From: Rosa chinensis
Lineage: Eukaryota > Streptophyta > Magnoliopsida > Rosales > Rosaceae
Assembly (NCBI RefSeq): GCF_002994745.2
Contig: NC_037094.1
Location: forward strand, 25,521,001-25,585,000
Length of the DNA stretch: 64,000 nucleotides
Reading direction: 5' to 3'
Shown: positions 55,870 through 64,000 of the stretch, one piece after another
Position numbering within the stretch: the stretch's first letter is position 1
How the letters are laid out: every line of letters starts with the position of its first letter
Position numbers and translations under genes: made by a program
The notes under the pieces: model-generated
The model's input: the letters and a program-made list of their open reading frames with translations, nothing else
The model's database searches: none
Told to the model about the DNA's origin: nothing

Positions 55870-57650
55870 CTGGGCCATCAGTATTAATTCAAGGACATGG
55901 AATAGCCCAAGTTCCACTTGCCAAATGGCACCTTGATTACAGCTGTCACAGAAACTCTCTACGCTCTTAGGGCAAATCATACCCTATGAATAGCCAACGA
56001 ATTCCATGCGAAAATGCATGTAGAGAACGGAAATGAGTTCCTTTGCAATACCTTTAATGATTGCGAACAAAGATGCATCTTAGAGAAGTTTATGTGTCTC
56101 TCTGGTGGACTCTATGTCACTATTCGAGCTATTATCCAATAAAAGTTATGAGAGAAGATCTCTTAGATTTAGACACATATTGGCTTTGTCACGACAGGAT
56201 AGATCATCCTAGTCATGATATGATGATCCGTCTACAAAGACTTCACACTGACATCTTTTCTCTCGAGCGAAATGAAGCATGAATCCAAAGTTGATTCCTA
56301 GACTAAGTGTGACCGACGCTGTTGCCTAGGGCACCGCCTCCGTCCACCATCAGCCTAGGGCTGGCGTAGTTCCTATCCATGACACCATGGATGGCGTCCA
56401 TCATGGTGATGGCGCCCCAGGTGATACTGCAATCACCAACTTGCTTCAAATAGCGTTTTAGACGCTCAGGCCCAACCAAAATCCTCATTGGTTGCTTCTA
56501 AAGCCTCTCGCTCGTTTTTACAAAGCCCGTTCCTTAGGGAACTTAGGACTGAGACCGTCCTCTGCAAAGGTTATGAAAATACTTATTATGTTCTTACATA
56601 GAATCCTTAGGGATTCTGTGGACTAGTTCACCCAACTTGCGGACGTTTAAATATCTCATGATGTTGGTTGACACGCAAACACACTGGTCACGTGTTGTGC
56701 CATTATCCACTTGAAATGCTGCTTATGCTACACTCCTAGCACATATCATATGACAACGGGCTCACTCCCCAGATCATCCTATTCAGTCAATTGGATTTGA
56801 CTGTGCTAGAGTGTTTACATCGAAGACTTTCGATGGTTATTGCATTAGGACTAATGTTGGACATTATATTCCCATGAACACACCCAATTGGTCTCGCGGA
56901 AATGACTACGATGGTAGTCCGAACATTGGTAATGCGCACCAATCTTCTTACATCCGCTTGGGGTGATGCAATATCGCATGCAGCTATGCTAATTCGTCTA
57001 CGACCTACCGCCATTCAATGTACCTTTGCGGTACAGCTAGTGACTGGGTACATGTATTTTGTACTTACGCACATTTGAGTGAGCCATTTATGTGCCCATT
57101 GCGCCGCCACATCGCACTATGATAGGTCTTTACAGACGAATGGGCCACTCAGTTGGATTTGAGACTCCAACAATCGTCTGCCACTTAATGCCCTTGCAAG
57201 GCGATCTCATTACCGCTAGATTTGCGGGTTGTCACTTTGATGAAACAGTCTTCCTGTCGTTAGGGGGAGATCAGAACACGGATGTTCAGCAGGAACGACA
57301 GAAATTGTCGTAGCCTGTCCCCACTATGTCTCATCTCGATCCCTATTAAAGTGACGAGATCACACAAATATGCTGCAAACATACCTGCAAGGAAGGACGT
57401 CCCTACGAGAGGACGTAGCGCCACCCTACACGGAGGTAGGCATGGCGCCAACGCCAAAGAGAGTGGCACTCTGGCGTTACAGGTCATGGCCCCAGCCAGG
57501 ATGTGTGGGAAGCCCGTGGGTTCGAAGGATACCATGGCACAAACCAATCCTTGGATCATCAGCACTCAAAATCCGTCTCATGAGTATCTTTCGGGTTATG
57601 GTTATAGTTGGGGGATGCCTCAACGTCAGAACCTATTCCTGAGAATATAG
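55870..57650 (+). pseudogene. Element F protease/integrase region, degenerate
   Basis: Recognisable scraps: FHLPNGTLITAVTETLYALR (protease to GAG-pre-integrase linker), NGNEFLCNTFNDC, DLLDLDTYWLCHDRIDHPSH and DMMIRL (GAG-pre-integrase, normally WHDRLGHP). Further on, many stops and frame changes; the integrase catalytic residues cannot be traced. The post-integrase linker around PENIELYGTYT ends at 57668, where solo LTR G enters. Confidence 0.75.
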
Positions 57651-57673
57651 AGCTCTATGGAACTTACACTAGT

Positions 57674-60326
57674 TGTGAGCCCCGGAAAAATATGTCGAGC
57701 CTAGCGGAGATCGTACGAGAAATTATTCAACGATCCCGATAAATGTCAAGATGCTCGAGGAAATTTTCAGAAATTTTCATAAAGTGAAATCCTCAATCTA
57801 GGAGTTGGATAATAGAGTACACGACACGACGAGTTCGTAGAAATTTTCGGAGGATTTTTCGGATACCCGAGCTATTTATAACGATTTTCCGAAGTTTAGG
57901 AATTATGGAAATTCATTTTAAATAAAAAGAAAAACTCTGGCGTGATCTGGACCATTAAAAGTCCACCGCTTGATCATGGCCATCCATTGATTAATGGACA
58001 AATCTATATAGGCCTTAGATCAGCGGAAGACCCAGGAGAATTCGAGAGAGAAAGAGAGCTTGCTCTCTGACCCGGACACAGCGCGAACCAGCCAGCGACC
58101 GACCGGAGTGACGCCGTCCGGCCACCGATCGACGACTCAAGACCACCGACCTCTTCCTCCTTTCGTCGCCGTCACGCCTGTGGTCTTCGATTACCCATGC
58201 ACCGGACGGGGAGGGAGAAACGTCAGTGAGAAGGTCTGAGTCTCTCCGGCGAGTTCTGCAATTTCCGGCCACCGTCGGAGCTGCAAGTGGTATGAAAAAC
58301 TATCCCCTCGTCATGCTCTACACGTTTGTGTACATAGTTTACGAATTGGATTAAGTTTTGATGTTTTTCGTTCTTGGGTGACTTCGGCTCCGTCGAAATT
58401 CTTCGACGCCGGTAGCTTTTCCTGCATTGTTGGGCTTTGTTTCTCGCTCGACTGCACTTAGAGACCAAAGATCATAAAGGTTGCTGGGCTGTGGACATCA
58501 AACTCATCAGTTCATCACCATTCCAGTCTCGGCAGTGAGTTCTGGGGACTGAGTTTGGATCGATTGAAGTTGATTTCTGATTTTCCAAGGTATAATCCCG
58601 ACCTTGAATCAGAGCTTTGTTCTTGTTGTGTTGATCAGAAGCTATTGAAATGAGTTTGGTTTAGCTCAGTTGAAATGGGAGCTCCTCTGGTTATCGATTT
58701 GGTCAGTTTGTCCTAATCTGAGTGTTTGGAGTTTATTTTTGAATTAGGAAGTAAGTCTGACTAAGTTGTGGAATCTGTTACTGCTTTTGCAATTGTGGAT
58801 TGAGTTTTGTTGTGATTAAGGAAATGGCTGTGAAGAGTGATCAAATGTGGTCTTGGGTGTCCTTAGTATTTTGGGCACACCTTAATTGAGAATGGAATAA
58901 GGTTGGTTGGGTGTCCATAGTAATTTCGATTACTATGTGACGAAATTGTTAAAGGATACTCGAATTTAATTGTTCATGAAGTTGGGAATTTATTATAACA
59001 TTGGTTTGCATAAGCATTTTGTATAAATGTTAGTGAGTAAAGAAAAGAAATGTGTATGTATTGGGTGGCCTTAGTAATCGGGTGCCCTTAATAAATATTT
59101 TTGGTCGATGTCGTAATTTTAAGTAATTGTTCGGTAATTTGAGTTAATTATCGAACTAGTCTCGATTGGTCAAACGTGGTCAAATTGGTCAACTCCTGGT
59201 CAAACCAGGAAAAATTGGTTGGACGATTTGTTAATCGTCGAGATTTCCTATAATTGTTCAATGTGATATTAACGGTTGAAATGTCGGAATCTAGGACTCC
59301 AGTTACCCGAGGAACAGAAGGTTCGCAACTCTCGGAGTACGTGAGAGAACGCATTGGAACCCAGGTAGGGATTCAGGACTCTCCTCGGTTTGTGAGTTTC
59401 TTTTATATTTTATTAATGTGATGCATGATAAGTGGTATGGGTTGGTTATGTAAAATGCAATGCATACTAACCAATCCGTGAGAAAATATGTGATGGCTTG
59501 AGAGCGAAGGGTGGCTCTGACTTCCTTGGGTTCGATCCCCTTAACCTCCGGAGGGTTAGTTACGCCGGTCGTCCGGGTATTCCGATCGTAATAATGGGCC
59601 CGGTACGTGTGTGTAGCTAGGTAGTGGACGCTCTCGCTACGCTTACCTGGTGATAAATTAATTTGAGGTAAGGTCGAGTAGTGGGTCTATGGGACCGGCC
59701 ATCAGGTAATACTAGGTTTTGGCGCCGTGTTTATTTAAACATCATGCATCGGTTTTCAAGTTGAAAAACATTAAAGTTTGTCGTTCTTTTAAATATTTGG
59801 TTTAAATATGTTTTCATACTGGGCAGCCCAAATATTTGTTTATTGGTTTTGAGTCTATTTGAGGTAGAGTTCCTGTTGAGCAGCGAGGACGAAAGCTCAC
59901 CCCCTACAACAGTATGGATGCAGGTACTGTGCACTGGTGACGGGACAATGGCGGACGGAGCTGGGTGTGCAGAACAAGTTTGGTAAACCACCTTCTGGGC
60001 TTTATTCTGATTTCCAGTTCTCGAACTCCGTGTTTCGGAACTTGTGGTTAGTTAGCATCGTGTCAAAGTGAGTTGAATTCTATTTCATTGAAATTCATAC
60101 CTCGTGTGATCCTTATCCAAGTACTGGATGAGTGAAATAGATTTCAGCAACTCAAGTTTTTCACCTCAAAAATATCGATAGCTTCCGCTGTGTGTGTTGC
60201 AAAAAGTTTTCTAACAAAATGCCTAGCGGTCCTCTAGAATGTGAATCGAGCGTTCGGTTTATATTTTAGAGCCCCGCGGCACTGTGACGTGCCCAAGCTG
60301 GTGAGGTGCGGTTTGGGGGCGTTACA
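57674..60326 (+). mobile_element. Solo LTR G in element F
   Basis: 2653 bp, TGTGAGCCCCGGAAAAATAT...GGGGGCGTTACA, flanked by perfect CTAGT (57669-57673 and 60327-60331). It has no coding domains. Removing it rejoins the Copia codons GTYTS|VHETWDRNS. Gypsy-type by size and by the TGTGAGCCCCGG start resembling LTR E and A. Open frames inside (58015-58468) are LTR sequence. Confidence 0.9.
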
Positions 60327-60331
60327 CTAGT

Positions 60332-60752
60332 GTACATGAGACGTGGGATAGAAACTCCATCATAATTGATGATGTAGTCACGCACTTCGTTGCACATGAG
60401 TTTGTTGAGTCCGTTGATATCGAACCACACTCCGTTGATGAATGAATGCCAACGTAGAGAGATTTAGCCTAAATGGAAAGATGCGATCCAGGTTAAGATG
60501 GATTCTCTAACGAAGAGGAAGGTTTTCGAGCTAGAGATGTCAACACCTCCTAACATAAAACCTGTTGACTAATGAGTCTTCGTTAGAAAGCGTAGTGAGA
60601 AAAAGAGATGGTAATCTCGCCTTATGGGGCAAGGCTTCTCATAAAACGCCCTGAAATCGACTACGATGAGACAGATTCTCTCGTATTAGATGTCATTGCA
60701 CTCCACTACCCTATCAGTTTGGTAGTTTCCGAATAACTGAACATGCAGCTTA
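60332..60752 (+). pseudogene. Element F reverse transcriptase start
   Basis: VHETWDRNSIIIDDVVTHFV, then WKDAIQVKMDSLTKRKVFEL, PPNIKPVD, VFVRKRSEK and EIDYDETDSLVLDVIALHYP with several stops. Cut by CACTA-3 after NMQL. The catalytic YxDD part is not in the window. Confidence 0.82.
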
Positions 60753-61290
60753 CACTATGCCAATAACCTTATCAGACGACAGACAATGACTGTCGTCTGA
60801 TATGCAAAAAATCTGTCGTCTAGTAAGCTGATATCTGATTGACGTTCAGACGACGGTTAAAGCCCGACGTTAGAAATTGACTCAGACGACAGACACCTAA
60901 AAAAAATCTGTCGTCTGAATGTGCTTAAATATGTACAAATTGTAAGTATATGTGGTTAGATATGAAATAGAACGACAGTCAAATGTTGTTATTGTCAAAC
61001 TCTAGCAACAGACTTTACAAATAATCTATTGTCTGTTTTAATGCGAGACGACAATAAAATGTCGTCTGAATGTGTAGAATTTCCATGTTTCTTTACCAAA
61101 TCTGTTGTGTGAACTTTATTGAAACAACATCCACTATTAGTTATCTATTGTCTCTATTGTTGTAAAAGGACATTTAAATGTCCTTTGAATGTGTAGATGC
61201 TTGAAGTATCTTTGATCTTTCTGTTGTGTGTACTTGTTTCAAACCATAGTTGTTGGTAACTTTCTATTGTTTGATATTATTTAAAAAGAC
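60753..61290. repeat. CACTA-3 left terminal and subterminal repeats
   Basis: Repeats such as CAGACGACAG, TGTCGTCTGA and AACGACAGTC in both orientations, most regular near the terminus. Confidence 0.8.
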
Positions 61291-61334
61291 ATATAACTTC
61301 CAATGTATTATCATATATCCCAATGATGAAAGTC

Positions 61335-61500
61335 ATACTCAAACCATGAAATACAGTTTGTTCACAGCAGCATAAACTAATCTACCCTCATTGATAAAAG
61401 TTTCAACACGTTGCTCCGACCTCCTCAAAAGGTCCTTCATGAAGAGTGTACTTGTCCCATGAGAAATCAGCAGTGTATCTATTGCGCAATGGTCAAAGAC
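61335..61500 (-). other. Unidentified open segment in CACTA-3
   Basis: On the - strand reads VFDHCAIDTLLISHGTSTLF then MKDLLRRSEQRVETFINEGR and LVYAAVNKLYFMV before a stop. It looks protein-like in composition, but I do not recognise it. Possibly another captured fragment. Confidence 0.3.
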
Positions 61501-61817
61501 TTCACTACTTGTTTTCTGCTTGCCTTCTGCAGACTACGTATCGTCTCTACTTCCTAACCATTTCTGCCCTGATAGATCTCTGCTTCCTAAGTGAGGACTA
61601 CTTTTCTGTGACAACATCAACCAACATTAGTTTAGTTACCATTGGGCTAAACACATGAAATATAAGTCAAACTTTTATAGTCAAATTGCTTGATTAACAG
61701 TATCAAGCAGAAAACTCATTTGCAAAACTCAATCGAGATGCAAATGTATAGTTGACTATACTTCATGAATAGAGGTAACAAAAAAATGAACAGGGAAAGG
61801 TAGTAGTGAGTATATAC

Positions 61818-62594
61818 CTCAGTCCCTACTTTTCTCTTCTCTTCCAACTCGGCCTTGTTTCCAATCAAGAACATTATTAAAGTTGGATTTGCTAATATCA
61901 AATGAGAAGTAAAATAAACTTGAGTGACTTAGTAGTCTTTAAGAATATTAGTTACTCAAGTTATATCAATCCAAAAAGTGGTCACTCCAAAACTTTTCAA
62001 ATGTACCTTGTCTTTGCAATTCAAAAACCCACTTCTTAGCTCGCTAAAAACAAATGACTCCTGCAGCCAAAAACAATATGCATCGAACTGATTACACTTA
62101 AAAAGTGCATAACTCATATTACAAATCACCAAAGAGTCTCATATCATTTGACAGATAAAGTCTAAGCAACTCATATTGCAGATCATTAATGACATAGTCT
62201 TCGATCATTTGATATATAAAATTTTAAGGCTTACAATGAGCACACAAGTGGCTCATTCTGCTTTCAAAAGTTATATATCAAAGATGCTATAGTCTTTGCT
62301 TCAAGAGTATCAAAAACAGAAAAACTTCAAGTCGATTACATATAATCTGCAGATACTTATAATGGAACCATTGCAAAGACTGTATAATGTTGAAACTTGA
62401 AAGTCTAATGTTCCGTGAAATTACAAACACGAACTTGCAAAAACCAGCAACACATAAGGACATCTGAACCTAAATTGGAGAGTTGAATGATTACCATGCT
62501 TGTGATATCATAGACCAACAGCTGCAGTTGCACCGCGGTAATACATGGGAGCCAGGCGATGGTAACGTTCCTGACCTGCAGTGTCCCATATAAT
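61818..62594 (-). pseudogene. Rab5-type (RABF2/RHN1-like) small GTPase fragment
   Basis: Three blocks on the - strand. 62495 to about 62594 encodes [20 protein letters not shown] (switch II / G3), then, after a one-base insertion, VYDITSM and a GTAATC donor. 62007-62060, between CAG and GTACAT, encodes RAKKWVFELQRQ after a frame break. 61818-61892, between TATTAG and GTATAT, encodes ANPTLIMFLIGNKAELEEKR and KVGTE. The G4 guanine-specificity motif NKxD is NKAE here. This exon series matches plant Rab5 (endosomal trafficking) genes. The P-loop exon and C-terminal SAK and cysteine parts are absent. Frameshifts make it a dead fragment. Confidence 0.88.
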
Positions 62595-62874
62595 AGAGTG
62601 AATCAACCAACATATATTCCTCTTGCTATAAAACAAGTAGACTACTATGGACCACAGGAATTTATTACTACTACATCAATTTATCATTACAACATGTAAC
62701 TGCTCCTACATGCTTCAAATGAAAATGTTCAAGACCTTTTTTTGTTAGTCATATTTGAATTAATGATCATGTCACTACAACAAATAAACCACATAGCGAG
62801 CATGAATCTAGTAAGCACCAGTGCAGCAAAATCTGTACTAAACCAAAATAAACTAATAACATTAATAATTTACC
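62595..62874. other. Spacer between cargo fragments in CACTA-3
   Basis: AT-rich, no recognised exon. Confidence 0.4.
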
Positions 62875-63134
62875 ACAACAGAGCATCCGAGGAAGAGTCA
62901 TCATGGGGGCAATTGTCCACTAAGTACACAGAATCATTTGATTGTACTGCTGAGAAGATAAAAATAAATTGTTTCATATCCAGATAAGCATACATATACA
63001 CTATGCTCGAAAGTAATCTTGAGAACCAAGACTTACAATTACCAACCCCAGCCTTTGTTGATAATGCCTCTTTGTCCAATAATTTTCAGAGCTTGAAGAA
63101 TAATATTGGTCATCTTCTCTAGTTCTTGAAGAGG
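62875..63134 (-). pseudogene. Sterol 3-beta-glucosyltransferase (UGT80-like) fragment
   Basis: Two blocks on the - strand. 63038-63134, after a CAG acceptor, encodes LEKMTNIILQALKIIGQRGI and INKGWG, matching the UDP-sugar-binding region of plant UGT80 enzymes (EPEKMTxII..AL..TGQRGIINKGWGG). 62875-62949, after TTCTCAG, encodes SNDSVYLVDNCPHD, then a one-base loss shifts the frame before LFL.CSVVV (family: DWLF.RC.AVVHHGG). A donor-like GTAAAT follows. Intact enzymes add glucose to membrane sterols. The fragment lacks the rest of both domains. Confidence 0.85.
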
Positions 63135-64000
63135 CTGATACAAGGCACAATAAAAGAAAGAAAAATGGCTGGGGTTGAAAGTAGTGTGAGGACTAGATAC
63201 GTACTAGCTTCAAACAAAAAGCTGATGGAGTTGAAAGTAGATAACATAAAACCATCCTTATCCCAAAGCCACCAAGCCTCATTGCAAAGTTATATTGAAT
63301 AGATATACAGCAAGCTGAGTTCTACGATACACAATACACAACAGACACCCTTAGTTAAAAATCACAACAAAGACCTGAGCTATTAAGGAATTGAAAGCAA
63401 ACGGTAATGCACAATTAAAATTCAAACTACATTAAATAATAATGCATCTGAATGTCTGCAGACTATAGGACACCTTTATGGATAAAACAATGTACATAAA
63501 GTCATTAAAGGAAAAAACTGACAAGTATAAAATGGAGAAATTAATCAAACCTGGAAGTGGGGAAGAATTCTATGCTCCTTATAGTAGGAACCCATCCTTC
63601 CACCTGTAGCAGAAACCAGACTGTATTATGGAGAATATATAACAGTAACGTCAAAAAGTAACTAATAATATGAATAATAAAAAGGAGTATTATCATACAT
63701 ATATTTCATGTAGAAAGGGACAACCTGTCCTTCCAATCCAAGTTAAATATCATCAGTAATCTAGAAGATCTGAGCAACATTGATTTTGAAAGTACAACAC
63801 AAAAGATTAGTGATAATGTATGTAGAGCCCTAGAAGCTTGAGTAGTAAATTTATAAGGAAGAAATAATAGATATTATGGGGCTTCTGGCCTTGGGAAATA
63901 CCATATCGTGATTAAACTGACTCTTATTTTTCTCACTTTCACTCATTCAATTACAGCCACAGCAGACCCTAGTAATACTCCAACTTACACTGCCTCTTGA
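63135..64000. other. CACTA-3 interior with one possible exon
   Basis: A 53-nt block at 63551-63603 (- strand), between CTACAG and GTTTGA, reads GRMGSYYKEHRILPHFQ. I do not recognise it, but the splice borders are good. The remainder is AT-rich without visible genes. Confidence 0.35.

Larger units (their letters stand above)
53138..60752 (+). mobile_element. Element F: decayed Copia retrotransposon
   Basis: Short 5' LTR, PBS-like sequence, a leader of about 1 kb, gag, then heavily decayed protease, integrase and RT start. It is interrupted by solo LTR G at 57674-60326 and ended by CACTA-3 at 60753, within the RT string NMQL. Stops and frame changes are scattered throughout; the element is dead. 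Confidence 0.85.
60753..64000. mobile_element. CACTA-3: left part of a CACTA transposon carrying host gene exons
   Basis: Starts CACTATGCCAATAACCTTAT then CAGACGACAG, homologous to CACTA-2 (CACCATGCC...CAGACGACAG). GTCGTCTGA-type subterminal repeats run to about 61280. The insertion point is in element F RT; the three flanking bases are TTA (60750-60752), and the family RT codons (CTT ATG) fit a TTA duplication. The right end is beyond the window. Cargo on the - strand: sterol glucosyltransferase exons (62875-63134) and Rab5-type GTPase exons (61818-62594). Confidence 0.82.

Noticed and set aside
57674..60326. Host promoter or gene in the GC-rich 58000-58300 region
   Set aside because: The interval is bounded by CTAGT duplications with TG...CA ends and rejoins a Copia frame when removed, so it is an LTR.
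61335..61500. Pelota-like reading of AIDTLLIS
   Set aside because: Only a few residues fit; the following residues do not match the family, so I left it unnamed.

Overview
This is a stretch of plant nuclear DNA, almost certainly from a eudicot. The evidence is short AT-rich introns with GT/AG borders, plant LTR retrotransposons primed by the initiator-Met tRNA sequence TGGTATCAGAGC, plant LINE, CACTA, PIF/Harbinger and hAT-type transposons, and fragments of plant genes. A Rosaceae origin is my guess from the look of the repeat families and is not proven here. I found no intact host gene. The window is a nest of transposable elements, several of which carry broken pieces of host genes.

Layout, left to right. 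(1) 1-4379 is the right-hand part of a CACTA-type DNA transposon (CACTA-1) carrying the 5' exons of a mitochondrial RNA pseudouridine synthase gene. (2) 4380-6975 looks like one long terminal repeat (LTR D) with a foldback MITE inside. (3) 6976-45211 is a Ty3/Gypsy element (A) on the + strand: truncated 5' LTR, PBS, broken gag, no pol, PPT and 3' LTR. Its 5' LTR is split by a complete Gypsy chromovirus (B, - strand, 7261-31043, target duplication GTGTC). The 3' LTR of B is split by a 10.2-kb CACTA-type element (CACTA-2, 8132-18299, target duplication AGC), and the reverse transcriptase of B is split by a solo LTR (E, 22956-25501). The 3' LTR of A is split by a non-coding LTR element (C, 34562-44499), whose right LTR is split by a PIF/Harbinger element (39384-44483). 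(4) 45212-51070 is a LINE on the - strand, interrupted by A itself, by a hAT-like non-autonomous element (47830-49347) and by a solo LTR (50083-50682). (5) 51190-52125 is a diverged LTR piece; 52140-53137 is low-information sequence with a possible plastid-protein first exon and a possible SINE. (6) 53138-60752 is a decayed Copia element (F) split by a solo LTR (G, 57674-60326). (7) 60753-64000 is the left part of a third CACTA element (CACTA-3) that runs off the window.

The most notable content is the transposon cargo. CACTA-2 holds, all on the - strand and in order, pieces of an ASCC2-like gene, a clade-III shaggy/GSK3 kinase, a squalene epoxidase and a beta-galactosidase. One exon (11459-11591) is a true chimera of kinase and squalene epoxidase with intact splice sites on both sides. 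CACTA-3 carries Rab5-type GTPase exons and sterol glucosyltransferase exons. CACTA-1 carries pseudouridine synthase exons. The PIF/Harbinger element carries the first exon of an OXS3-like gene. The three CACTA elements share related termini and CAGACGACA-type subterminal repeats, so they look like one gene-capturing family. A 2.8-kb internally deleted Copia element with LTRs differing at only 3 of 274 positions sits inside the captured kinase exon and is the youngest datable insertion I can see.
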